Shown here: positions 22,500-32,793 of the stretch, in pieces
Position numbering within the stretch: position 1 is the stretch's first letter
Layout: every line of letters begins with the position of its first letter
Assembly: GCF_030864355.1 (NCBI RefSeq)
Contig: NC_083398.1
Coordinates: 868,001 to 932,000, forward strand
Source of the DNA: Cutaneotrichosporon cavernicola
Taxonomy: Eukaryota > Basidiomycota > Tremellomycetes > Trichosporonales > Trichosporonaceae
Direction: 5' to 3'
DNA: 64,000 bases
Made by a program: the position numbers and the translations under genes
Notes under the pieces: model-generated
The model's input: the letters and a program-made list of their open reading frames with translations, nothing else
What the model was told of the DNA's origin: nothing
Database searches by the model: none

Positions 22500-23846
22500 C
22501 TAGATGTACTCCTGGATCTCGGAGATGTCGACCAAGCCCTTGCGGACGAGGCCGAGTAGGACCTGGCGCATGCCGTCATTCTTCTTCTCGAGCTGCTCGA
22601 CCTGGCCCTCAAGCTGCTCGACCTTCTGCTTTCGCTCGTCGCGCGACTTCTTGGCCGCCCACTTTGCCTTGTCGCGGTTCTCGGTGATCATCTTGCCGAA
22701 CGCGAGCGCACCGGTGCGGTGCTTGTCGTCGACGTCCTCCATCAGAGCCTCCCAGTTGGGGTATGCTAAGATCTGCTCGGTTGACATGCCCGTGATGGTC
22801 TGCGCCTCCCCGTTCTTCATGTACTTTTCGGGGACGACCGCCTTGGGACGGGCTGTCGAGGGCTTGCCAGTGGAGGTGAGACGAATCGTCGCCGCGACCT
22901 CAGTTTCGTTCTTGGCTGGCTCGACATCCTCGAGCTGCTCAATGACGAGCGACGAACCCGACGATGCGGCCGCTGCCAGCTGCGAAAGCGTCAGGGTGTT
23001 CTTGGTGGACTGGCGACGGTAGGGCCGCTTGACGACCGGTGTTGAAGAGCGAGAACGCTTGGTGGCAGGGTCCTCAGTCTCGATAGCCGTCTCGGTGAGC
23101 TTGCGCTTCATCGCGACGGGGACAGGCGACGCCGTAGTTGAGCCAGCAGCGAGCGCGGGTACCCAATCCAGGGCATTGAGCGCCATGGCGACGTCAACGG
23201 CGTCCGTGTCCGAGTTGGATGTCGCCGGCGCCACTGGTGCCGCAGTAGGGGCCGTGACCACCTCAAAGCTGCGAAGGATGTCGTTCAGATCGACCGCGGG
23301 CGGTGCGTTGACATCTAAACCAACGCCGCTGATGGTCGAGTTGAACGACGAGCCAAACACGCTGTTGTCCGGCTGCAGCGGGTTTCCGGCGAGAATCGCG
23401 TTGAAGAGGTCGGTCGCGTCATGCGAGATGCCAGCATCAACAGCGTGCATCTCGTCCGAGTTGAAAACAGAGTCCATAAGAGACTTGCTGGGCTCAGATT
23501 CGATCGGGTTGGGCGTCTCAGAGTGAGAGCCAGTTGGCGTCAGGTCATTTGGAGTGAGGCCTAATGCCGCAGACGCTGGAGAGTCTTCGCTGGAGTTGTC
23601 GACAGCGCCACTGTTGTAGCCGTGGTCGAGATTCATGAACTGCGACCACTCGTCTTCAAACGACGAAAGGGGGACAAACGAGTCGGTCCAAGACATGTTG
23701 GTGGTTGTGGTGTTGATGTTGGTGGTGTTGGTGATGTTGGTGAGGTTGTAAAGTTTGGATGGGGTGTTTTGAGGAAGACGTGGCAACCGGGTACCAGTGG
23801 TATTCAGTTCACTGGATCCAGTCAGCTGGTGGACTTGTTTTGACAT
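22500..23846 (-). CDS. bZIP-type transcription factor with a non-canonical basic region
   Basis: Acidic, Ser/Thr/Asn-rich N-terminal two thirds, as in activation domains, with a basic KRKLTE…KRSRSS patch that may be a nuclear signal. The C-terminus is bZIP-like: AKWAAKKSRDERKQKVEQL at about residues 394–412, then a Leu/Met heptad zipper (L, L, M, L at 7-residue spacing). Aligned with Gcn4 (NTEAARRSR), the invariant Asn is Ala here, while AA, SR and the distance to the first zipper Leu are kept. The ATG at 23846 gives 448 aa. An inner ATG at 23696 (MSWTDSFVPLSSFED) is equally likely, because the codons between are a CAACA-type leader-like tract. A frame-compatible upstream exon is also possible (see findings). 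Amino-acid-starvation control like Gcn4/Cpc1 is only a guess from the upstream ORFs. Confidence 0.72.
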   Translation of the reverse strand: MSKQVHQLTGSSELNTTGTRLPRLPQNTPSKLYNLTNITNTTNINTTTTNMSWTDSFVPLSSFEDEWSQFMNLDHGYNSGAVDNSSEDSPASAALGLTPNDLTPTGSHSETPNPIESEPSKSLMDSVFNSDEMHAVDAGISHDATDLFNAILAGNPLQPDNSVFGSSFNSTISGVGLDVNAPPAVDLNDILRSFEVVTAPTAAPVAPATSNSDTDAVDVAMALNALDWVPALAAGSTTASPVPVAMKRKLTETAIETEDPATKRSRSSTPVVKRPYRRQSTKNTLTLSQLAAAASSGSSLVIEQLEDVEPAKNETEVAATIRLTSTGKPSTARPKAVVPEKYMKNGEAQTITGMSTEQILAYPNWEALMEDVDDKHRTGALAFGKMITENRDKAKWAAKKSRDERKQKVEQLEGQVEQLEKKNDGMRQVLLGLVRKGLVDISEIQEYI

Positions 23847-23868
23847 CTAAGACAGCCGCAAGAGGAAA

Positions 23869-23889
23869 TCAAGCGCTTGATTCTGTCAT
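23869..23889 (-). promoter_or_regulatory. Candidate uORF copy 2 (MTESSA-stop)
   Basis: Exact duplicate of the uORF 43 nt upstream. Its stop codon is 22 nt before the ATG at 23846 that opens the long bZIP frame, so reinitiation or leaky scanning would decide access to that start. Confidence 0.45.
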
Positions 23890-23911
23890 CTAAGACAGCC
23901 GCAGGAGGAAA

Positions 23912-23932
23912 TCAAGCGCTTGATTCTGTCAT
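23912..23932 (-). promoter_or_regulatory. Candidate uORF copy 1 (MTESSA-stop)
   Basis: Six codons and a TGA, on the same strand as the bZIP gene. The stop is followed by 22 nt and then by the ATG of the second identical uORF. Whether it is in the mature leader depends on the transcription start and on splicing, which cannot be seen here. Confidence 0.45.
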
Positions 23933-23962
23933 CTAAGACAGCCGCAGGAGGAAATCAAGCGC

Positions 23963-26900
23963 GGGAGCAAAACAAATTCAATCTGGCTAGCTAGCTAGTA
24001 CGTGGCGTCACGTGCCTGTTCCAGCGGAATAGCAACTCACGATGTCATGGGGCCCGTAGGCAGAGGATTGTGGCTTATGGGGGCGTTGATGTTGAGACCT
24101 GGGCTGATGCCAGAGAGGGTGGGCTGAATGGCTGTTGGGTCGTACAGGGAAGGGTTGGAGTTGGGAAAGCCATGATGGGCAATATTTTCGGAACCGGGTG
24201 GTTCAGAGGAGACTTTGGGAGAGTGGGTAGGGGTTGATAATAAAGGTCTTCTTATAGAAGATGATGCTGGACCTCCGCGCGTGCGGCGATTTAAAAGGCG
24301 GTGAAGAACATCTCTGACCCAAAGTCAGCAAAAGTAAAGGTAAAAGTACATCTAGCTGGCGGCGACGACCTACCGGGTAGTAGACGTATAGTTCAAAAGT
24401 TGATCAGAGGACACTTGGTTGTTCTACGGGTGCTGGCCGTCAGGCGTAGGAATGCTGTTGGTCGTTGCGTTAAGTAGGGGGGCAGCTAGACGTATAGAGA
24501 GGGGCAGATGGTTGGTGGAGATGGTGTGTGATGTGCCCAGGGGGAGTGAGTGAGATAGTGAAAAGGAATTGGGATGGGGAATTTGACGAAAAGGGGGGTA
24601 GGCAGGCGATGAGGTTGGCTGTTAATATTGCTTTGGGATAGCCAAGAAGGGAAGGTCATTTTTCCTATGGCTGATACAGTTTCAATAGCTTTCAAACAGC
24701 TCAAACAGACCAAATGTCATTTTCAAATTACGAAAGATCAAAAGCAACAGCGACAACCAATTAAAAGCTTAATATCCACTTTCGGCAATCTTACAAGGTC
24801 TCATTTTCCCTTTTTCCCTTGAAACCCTGTTAACCAACGTACTCTTTGCCACCCAGTCATCCTATTCAACTGTACAAGAAATCAGGGCATCATCACCCCT
24901 AGCGATTCAGGGTTCAAATGTTTGGCTTAGCTTGCAGCCACGCAGGAATTCAGGGAATGCGTCTGTCTGCGTTACCCAGCCCAGAGTTTGGTTTGGGTGA
25001 TTGGGTAATGATTAGGAAAGTACGCTATTGTTCAGGGTATCAACAGCTATCCGCCAGCTATCCGCCAGCTAGGCCAGCTATTGGTTTTGAATTGGTAAGC
25101 ATTGGTAGAGTTAAGGGTTAAAGGGAGTAGCATTTGAAAAAAAATCTTGCCTCCAAACTGAATCGACTCATTCATCCATTTCGGTACCGGAAACACGTGT
25201 CTTCACTCGGCCTGGTAGCGAACTTGACCGAGACGCGTCGATAACAGTAGTGGGTGGGATGTGATCAAACAGACCTCAACAAACGTTGACATGGGTGACA
25301 AACCGCGACTCGCATTACTGTGTTGACAAAGTGATGCGCTCCATGTTGCGCCCAGTCTGGCCGCTGGCAACAGCAACGCCAAGCCGCTCTCCTGATATCC
25401 TGTTCACAGCACCGAATCTGTTCACTTGTCCTTGTCCATCCTGGCAGCCTCGTTGGTCTTTGTGCACAGCACTCGTTCTTAGATCTTGTGGGGCGACGTT
25501 ACTAGCGGCCAGCCACGATGACCGTGGCCGTGCTCCAAGCTCCAAGGAAGCGATTTGTTATTCGGAAACCGGGAACTGCACAGGAATGGTACAGACCTTT
25601 AGATGAATAGGTATGTCGTTTCAGGACCCACTGAGTGGGTCGTGAGAGAGGCTGGAACTCTTGTCCAATGCCTTCCTTCCCTCGGCCCGGATCTGGTCGG
25701 CGATATGACATATCATGCATCCACGTCTGTGTCTATCTCACGTCCAAGCTACGACCTTGCATTTCGTCTTCTGGTGGTCGTCCTTGCAAGAAAACGAACA
25801 GCCGCCGGGAACAGCCAAGACGCGTCGCAGCGCTGTGCGGCTTGTCGGGGACACGAATGAACTCCTTTTGCAATGGATCTCGCACTCCCCGGAGCGAGAT
25901 CCAGGCAGAGACTTACATGGTCCTGGAGGCCTGGAGGACTGGAGGCCTGGAGATCACCGCCGTGTCGCCCGCTCTCCTCACCCGGTCGGAGATGGCCATA
26001 CCTCGAAGGAATAACCTGTCGGTAGCGACAGTTATCCTCGCGAGACTCTGACTTGTTCCGCCCGTTAAGACTCAACCTCTCACTGCCGCATTCCTCATGC
26101 GTCACATGTGGATAATCAGGCAGACGTGCAGGCTGCAGACACCTATGATTTGCGTCCTTGGCGTGCTCTTTCCATCATTCTTCCCAAGTGCACAATGCGC
26201 CCATGACCTCAAAATGCTCGGCTTGCTCGGCCAACAAACACACCGTAAAGCAAACATAGATGATCAGATCCTCAGAAGATCGCTCCTGCTCCTGCGGCTT
26301 GTGAAACGCTGCGCCCACTCGGCGCCCCATGCGCCCTCACTGCCAGCTTGAGTCCTATGCTCATCAACACCACATACCGCCAACGCCACACGACGTAACA
26401 TTTGAGGCTTAGGAAGAGGAGGAAACCTGGTTACATGGAGAACAAGACCTCGTGCTACGGCTTTGACGCAAGTGGGCTATCAATCGTGCCACTGGTGCTT
26501 CTGGCACACACAGCCCTCCGACCCTCCGACGACAATCCCGCAGGTCAGCTCTCACTTCGCCTCCCACAGTGCCGAGCGGGGAACGCCGTTGCCCAGTCAC
26601 TGGGCCATGGCCACGGCCACTGGGCCACGTCTTTGCGCTCCACCATCACCTTTCATGATGATGGAACGGGTATGTGGCACTAACGCGACGAACCGCATCA
26701 GAGTGCATCGGGAATAGCTCATTTCCGCGGCGGTATTCGGGGACGGGACTGTCCGGAGTGTTAATTTAACATGCTAATGCCCCAGTCTAGCTCAAACGAG
26801 TTGGGCACTGGCTGGACACTTGATAGCAGCATGCGGGGCACGAGTGGAGGTGGGGTCCCGCACTATGAAATCACGCACGTTCCCGTTTCGACAAACGTTC

Positions 26901-27335
26901 GCGGCAATGCCACTCTCTCATCGTATCCCCATCGAACCTGCATATCTGCTAACATGAGCTCTGCAGTTGTTTCCTCTTGCCGAGTGGCAAGAACCGTCGG
27001 GACGTTCGAACGTGTCTCACAGTTTACAGTGGCGGGCATCACAACTAATATTGACGCGCAGCTGAGTTGTTCAGTCAGGCCAAACACTCCGCTGCTCCTC
27101 ACTTGCTTCTCCACACGATCACCCTCACGCCCTTTCTGCTTCCTATTGCGCCGTTCTGTGCGCCCCACTCCCGGCACGGGTGTTGACTGTCGATCTGGGG
27201 CCTGGCTCTCCCTCTCCCTCCCCCCCCCCTGGTCTCCCCCAACCACCTTCTGCCCCGGTGGCCTAGCTATCAGCGCGTCCCCTCGCCACTAGCCTTCTAG
27301 CACCATATACTCGACCATCTACTGTGTTGCCCGCC
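23963..27335. other. 3.4-kb stretch without a firm gene call
   Basis: Between the divergent bZIP and GT4 genes. The part 24030–24660 (minus) probably belongs to the bZIP gene as leader or upstream exons: it has GT–AG-like sites, several short ATG frames and one coding-like stretch (about 24037–24314). From about 24660 to 25150 the sequence is AT-richer than its surroundings, with a duplicated 'tatccgccagc' near 25050. From 25150 to 27300 there are only weak, overlapping frames with no family motif. A poly-C/CT-rich tract near 27210–27240 precedes the GT4 gene. No tRNA or transposon recognised. Confidence 0.5.
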
Positions 27336-29450
27336 ATGCCGCTGCTATCACCACCTCTAACGCCCAAGTTTGCGCCCAACGCATCGCGGGGCAGGCGACA
27401 GCACTACGCCGGACGCACACATCCGCCCTCCCCGCTTGCAATCCCCGACGCCTTCGTCCTCCCACCACCTCTCGACACGATCCCCGACGACGACATACCA
27501 GAGGCCGCCTTGCCGCCTCCGACCACCGCAAAGACGCCAAACGCGACAGACGAGCACGCCTGGCGCCCCTTCATGTCTCCTGAGGAGAGGGACGCACGCG
27601 AGGCGTGGATCTCGGGCGCTAGAGGGCGCAGCGGGCTCCGGATCGTCATTGTTACTGGTGCGCCCCTTGGCTGACAGAAGCTGAAGCTGAAACTCAGAGA
27701 ACTTTCTGCCCAAGGTCGATGGCGTCACGCGCACTCTTGCGCGCCTGCTCGAGCACCTCGAGCGCGAGGGCCACCTGTGCATGCTTCTCGGTCCGGGCAC
27801 TGGAATGGTGAGTCCCTCAGTGACACACCTTATCTGATGACCAGAGCCACTACGCATCTCACCCACTCGTTGGTACAGCGGGCGTACCACTGGTCGTGTA
27901 CCCCGGCCTCAAGCTCAATTTCCTGCGGCCCAAGTTTCTGCGCACCATCCAGGACTTTCAGCCAGACGTCGTGCACTTTGTAGACCCTATCTGGCTGGGC
28001 GCGCAGACTCTTGTGGCTCTCGAGCTCGGCTGGGCTGGAGAAGACTGGGTTGGTGATGGAGGCCCTGCCATCGGCACAGGTATAAGCGGCGCCGTCGTCG
28101 CCAGTTACCACACCAATTTGGCCACGTACGCGACCTTGTTCGGCCTCTCATGGCTCGAGCCAGTCATGTGGCGCCTCCAGAAGTGGCTTTACTCAAAGTA
28201 CGCCAACGCCTCTCCTCAAGACTAACAGCAGGACCAAGCTCACGCTCTGCCCCTCGCCGTCGACACGCGACATGCTCGAGTCGCAGAGCTTTGCAAATGT
28301 GCGATTGTGGCCGCGCGGCGTCGATCTTTCCCAGTTCTCGCGCAAGCAGCGGTGCCCCAAAATGCGCTCGAATTGGGGTGTCGGCGACTCGCCCGAGGAG
28401 CGCCAGGGCAGTCACTTTTCTGGACGCAAGACCAGCCTCCCCCTCACGCCGCCAGCAAGTCCTATCGTCACGGCGACCGGAGCCGCGTCTAACCCGCTCC
28501 CGGAACGCATTGTACTGTTGTACGTCGGACGCATGTCGTGGGAGAAGAACCTTGTGCTTCTCCTCAAAGCGTACGGAAGGCTTCGCGTTATGCTCCCGCC
28601 TGCCTCCATTCCCAAGCTCGTTTTTGTCGGTGACGGGCCTGCGCGCACCGAACTTCAGAGCATATGTTCCGACGAGGGTTACGACGCAATGTTCATGGGC
28701 CACCGCAGCGGCGTCGAACTTGCACAGTGTTACGCTTCCGCCGACGTCTTTGCCTTTCCGAGCTTTACCGAGACGTTTGGGCAGGTTGTCCTCGAGGCGC
28801 TTGCCTCTGGTATGCCCGTCGTCGGCCTTGACGCCGAGGGAACACGCGACCTCGTCTCACACAGGCAGACAGGCCTGCTCCTCCCCCTTCCCCTCCACTC
28901 GGACAGCCCGTCCCGCGCCTGGCCGACCATCTGTCGCGACACCGCCAACCCGCTCTTCCAGGAGTGCGTAGTGGGGTATGCCGACCTCCTGGCCGAGGCA
29001 TGCACCCAACATGCCCAAAGAGAGGCAATGGCACAAAGAGCCTGTACAGAAGGTATCAGGGGGTACACATGGTGGGATGCGATGGAACGATGTGTGGACG
29101 GGTACAGGGAGTCGATCCGCATGGCTCGCCACAACCGCCAAGTAAACATTACCGTCACCCAGTCCTCAGTGCCAGACCCAGCAGTCCCAGTGGCGCCGCC
29201 AAGTACACCACCACGCATCTCCCGGGTCAACCGCGCCTTATCAAGACGGCTCGCCCACCGCCAGTTCCGAGATGCACAGCGACGACACCGAACACTCGTC
29301 GCCAAGTCCGAGTTCTCCGAGTCCCTATGGCAAGTAAAGACGCTCGCCAAGGCCCTTCTCGTGGCAGTAGCGTTCTGGTGGATTTGGACACGCCACCTTG
29401 CCTCCAAAGGACGCGTTGCCTCTTGGGACGAATTGTTTGTTCAAGCGTAG
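27336..29450 (+). CDS. GT4-family glycosyltransferase with a C-terminal membrane anchor
   Basis: GT-B fold glycosyltransferase of the GT4 family, close in motif style to SQD2-type and bacterial mannosyltransferases. Seen: a Pro-rich N-terminal extension; GLRIVIVTENFLPKVDGVTRTLARLL (formed across an intron; acceptor side of GT-B); VVYPGLKLNF; PDVVHFVDPIWLGAQ; SYHTNLATYA; RGVDLSQFSRKQR; the sugar-nucleotide half VGRMSWEKNLVLLLKAY and FVGDGPARTEL; and PSFTETFGQVVLEALASGMPVV with the EX7E-type motif. It ends with a basic stretch and one hydrophobic segment (ALLVAVAFWWIW), a probable tail anchor. Four exons; introns at about 27659–27699, 27807–27843 and 28198–28231. The start at 27336 follows a leader rich in C. 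Donor and acceptor substrates unknown; cell-wall, capsule or glycolipid mannosylation are the natural guesses. Confidence 0.85.
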
Positions 29451-29550
29451 AGTGAGTTAGGCATAGATTGGATACGTCAATCCTATAATTGACCTCTTAC
29501 CTTGGTGAGGTATAGAGAGATGCATATTTTTACAGGCGGTTTGGAGCAGC

Positions 29551-31218
29551 TTAGAGCTCGTCACGCTTAGAGGGAGCTTCCTCCTCCTCCTCGGCAGGCT
29601 TGTCAGCCTCGGTCTCCTTCTTCTCGACCTTGGGGGCCTTGCCGTTGGTCTCGATGAACTCGGTAAGGCTCTCCAGCGAGCGGTCACCCTCGTACTCAAT
29701 GAACTCCTCAGAGCCAGCGGCGCGGAACTTGAGAGTCGGGAAGCCCTCGACACGGAAGGGAAGGCCGGCGGGAAGGTCGTTCTCGGTCGCGTCCATCTGG
29801 GCGATGACGACGTTTGCGCTCTTGTAGCTCTCACCGAGAGAGTCCCAGATGGGGGCGAGACGCTCTGCATTGTCAGCTCTGCACTGTATTCGTAAACTCA
29901 CGGCAGTGACCGCACCATGGGGCGTAGAACTCGACAAAGATGTCCTTGTCGGTCTGCTCAAAGAGCTGGTCCCAACCAAGCGAGGTGAGCTTGTAGACGG
30001 GGCCGTCCTGCGACTCGGGGATGGGCTGCGACTTGATGTGGGGGGCGACGTCGCCAGCGACAAACTTCTTGACAAACTTGGAGAGCGACTTGGCGTTGAA
30101 GGCCTCGGGCATCAGGAACTTGGTCTGCTCCTGAAGGTTCTGGATGACAAAGCCGGGCTGCGACTCGGGGTTGACGCCAAGCGACTTGCCGTACTCGCCA
30201 AACTTCTCACCGTCGATCCAGACAAAGTTGAGCTTGCCGCGGTGCTCCTTGAAGAGATCGCTAGACTCCTTGCGGATCTCGTCGCGAGTCGTCTCGTCCT
30301 TGGGGTCCATAAAGAGGAAGCCGAGAGGGAGACCTGACTCGGCGTACTTGGCAAAGTTCTTGGGGCCAATCTCGTCAAAGAGTGGGACGGCCTGGGCGTT
30401 CACCCAGCCCATGATGTCGCCAAGGTTGTCCTTGGCAAAGTCGTCCTCGTAGACGGCCTTGCCCTCGTCAAACTTCTTGTAGACCATCAGCGCCGGGAGC
30501 TTGGTGCCCTTCGGCAGCTCAGGGAGCGACGAGCCCTCAACCTTGCCGAACAGGTAGTTCTCGCGCGCGACGTCGGCGAACTGAGTGAATGACTCGGGAA
30601 CGGGGTGGGCGTCGTCGCCGTAGGCGATGACGACGCTGGGGTTAGCTGGCTTTCACAGAGGCTGACAAACACATCGTCATGTCGCTTCCAGACACACTCA
30701 CACATTGTCCTTGGTGGTGAACTCGTCGTGGTCATCGGTTGTAAGGACAGAAACAGCAGGGAGAGCCTGCTTGCGCATGTATGCGATGATGCCTTCGGCC
30801 TCGCGGGGCCCGTTGTAGTTGGTAGGCTCGCCTTTGCGGAACACCTTGAGAGTGGGGTAGCCCTGCACTTCGTACTGCTTGCAGACGGCCTCCTCCTGGG
30901 TGCAGTCGACCTTGGCCAGCTTGATATTCTCGCCCTTGAGGGTGGTCGCGGCCTCCTCGTAGTGAGGAGCGAGGCTGGAGTTAGTGTTGTGTCAGTGGTA
31001 CGGCTTACTTCTTGCAGTGTCCACACCCTGTCCGAGTCAGCATTGTCCATTGTGTATTGTTTAGGTAGTGATGACTCACAAGGGGCGAAGAACTCGACAA
31101 GGGCGAGGTCCTCATCGTAGACCTCAGTCATAAAGGTCTCCTTGTTGAGGTCAAGGACATCACTGGCGAGGACGCCAGCAATGGCGGGAAGAAGGGCGAC
31201 AAGAGCCGAAAGCCTCAT
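29551..31218 (-). CDS. PDI1: Protein disulfide isomerase with ER retention signal
   Basis: ER oxidoreductase that forms and isomerises disulfides in secretory proteins. Seen: a signal peptide (MRLSALVALLPAIAGVLA); a first thioredoxin domain with FFAPWCGHCKNLAPHY, whose active site is encoded largely by a 19-nt micro-exon at 31009–31027; b and b' domains (for example GFLFMDPKD, KLNFVWIDGEKF); a second thioredoxin domain FVEFYAPWCGHCQRLAPIW formed across an intron near 29865–29901; an acidic C-terminal tail; and KRDEL as ER retrieval signal, a variant of HDEL/KDEL. Five exons, about 490 aa, the usual PDI length. Splice choices are well supported because both CGHC motifs are rebuilt exactly. Divergent from CLU1. 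Confidence 0.94.
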
Positions 31219-32793
31219 TGTTGGGCAATTATGAAAGGAGTGAGTGGGGAGAGAGAGAGAAAGTGAAGAAGAGAAGAAAGAGGTGACAGCACGACAAATA
31301 AGGCGGGGTGGAGGAAGATGGCCGGCCGGCCTTGATCTAGATCCCGAGGGGACGGGACTGGGTACGTGTGAGGCGTCGACGTGGAGGTAGTACTACTTGA
31401 CCAACAAAGGAATTTAAGGGACAGGCCAGTTGCTAGGGTAATGATTAGGATAAGTTCAACACATTATCCTAATCATTATTATTTTGAACGCGTCTCTTTA
31501 GTAGGATTACACGTCCCAAAGCTCTCTTCCTCGGCCTTGTCTACTAGGTTTATGGCACTTTGTGCCCGCTTTCGCCCGCTTCCGCCCTAACCATCGAAAC
31601 TCCACACCCCACACGTGCCTCTCTACAAACTCACTTGATCAGTCATGGCCTACTAGCGCTCTCACTCACTCTGTTGCTTCACCTACCACCTAGTACCTAG
31701 TACATGACACACTACTGCTGTGGTTTACCAACGGAACACAAGAGACATACATAGACACCTTGATCAGTCCCTCTCGCTCCTTGCCCCTGTACCTCTCCCG
31801 TCATGAACAAGGTTAACTCTAGAATCATGGTGCACAGCTTCATGACCATCCTCCATCCTGCATCTTGTCTCCTGTATCCTGTAACACGTCCAGCAACTTG
31901 ACCAGGACCGGAAGTGACCTGCACGGGCTGTACATAGTAGGGGCATTCTAGACGTCCACAGAGTGCGGTGCACAGACGAGGTTCCTTGTCAATTGCCTAC
32001 TGTAGCGGTGCCTCCTCATGTCTTCTTTCATCCAATGAAGCCAATGGTTGTCACCTCCTCACCTCAAACCCACATACCGCACAGTTCTCTCTTAAGGCGT
32101 TCGGCGCACCAGCACTCCCCCGCGACCAACCGAAGACACCGTCACCTTGGAACATGGCCTTGCGGTTTCCGATGGCTCGAGCTGCATTCGACAAGGTCGT
32201 GCCTGAGCTAATCTCTCCACACACTTTGGGCACGACTACGTCTTTCTAATCTCGAGATTTGCGTTTACTTGGCACCTCACAACACTTTGCTATTGATGTC
32301 GTTGCAGCTTGGTTTGAGGGCTGGACGCTCCAGAAGCATCTTTGGAGTTACGGCTTGAGTTGTAGGGCGACTATGAACGACGCAGTCTGCCAAGTTAGGC
32401 TCGGCTAAAATCGGTAGTTGATTGGACTAGTGAGGATGGGATACGGGGCGGAGCGGGGCCACGTGACTTTGATCCGTCCGCTTGCCTGAGCCTGGAGCCC
32501 ACTTTTAAAGAAGCAAAACGAGTTTAAGGAGAGATTGGAGAGAGATGCCACCAGCCGCCAAAAGGCCAAAGGAAAAGTCGGCAAAGAGATATCAAAGTGA
32601 CAGAGGACACTCTACAACATCTAAACACATTCTCTCAACAACGCCATTACAAGAGAGTGTGCAAAAGTAGGAGTGGGACTCGTCAACCTTTACCACTTCT
32701 TCATCTTGGTCCTTTCGACAGCTCGCGCTCGGTCCGACTTGTGTACAACTCCTGTCTACGCGACCCCGGTCGAGTGACTCATTAATCTTCATC
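31219..32793. other. Divergent intergenic region between PDI and CLU1
   Basis: 1.57 kb with no supported gene. An imperfect inverted repeat (attaggataa … ttatcctaat) lies near 31440–31475 and can form a hairpin. Frames here are short and lack motifs. It carries promoters of two housekeeping genes. Confidence 0.5.

Larger units (their letters stand above)
23844..23962. repeat. Tandem 43-bp repeat (2.8 copies) upstream of the bZIP gene
   Basis: Units at 23844–23886, 23887–23929 and 23930–23962 (partial) are nearly identical; the first differs by a single base (gcaagagg against gcaggagg). Units 1 and 2 carry the 16-bp perfect palindrome AATCAAGCGCTTGATT; the third is cut inside it. Read on the minus strand, each junction places an ATG after 'gtcttag', creating two short uORFs and the ATG of the long bZIP frame at a constant 43-nt spacing. 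Confidence 0.95.

Noticed and set aside
25286..27292. Several 60–170-codon frames in the long gene-poor stretch
   Set aside because: They overlap each other on both strands, lack family motifs, show no intron-joined continuation and differ in codon use from real genes here.
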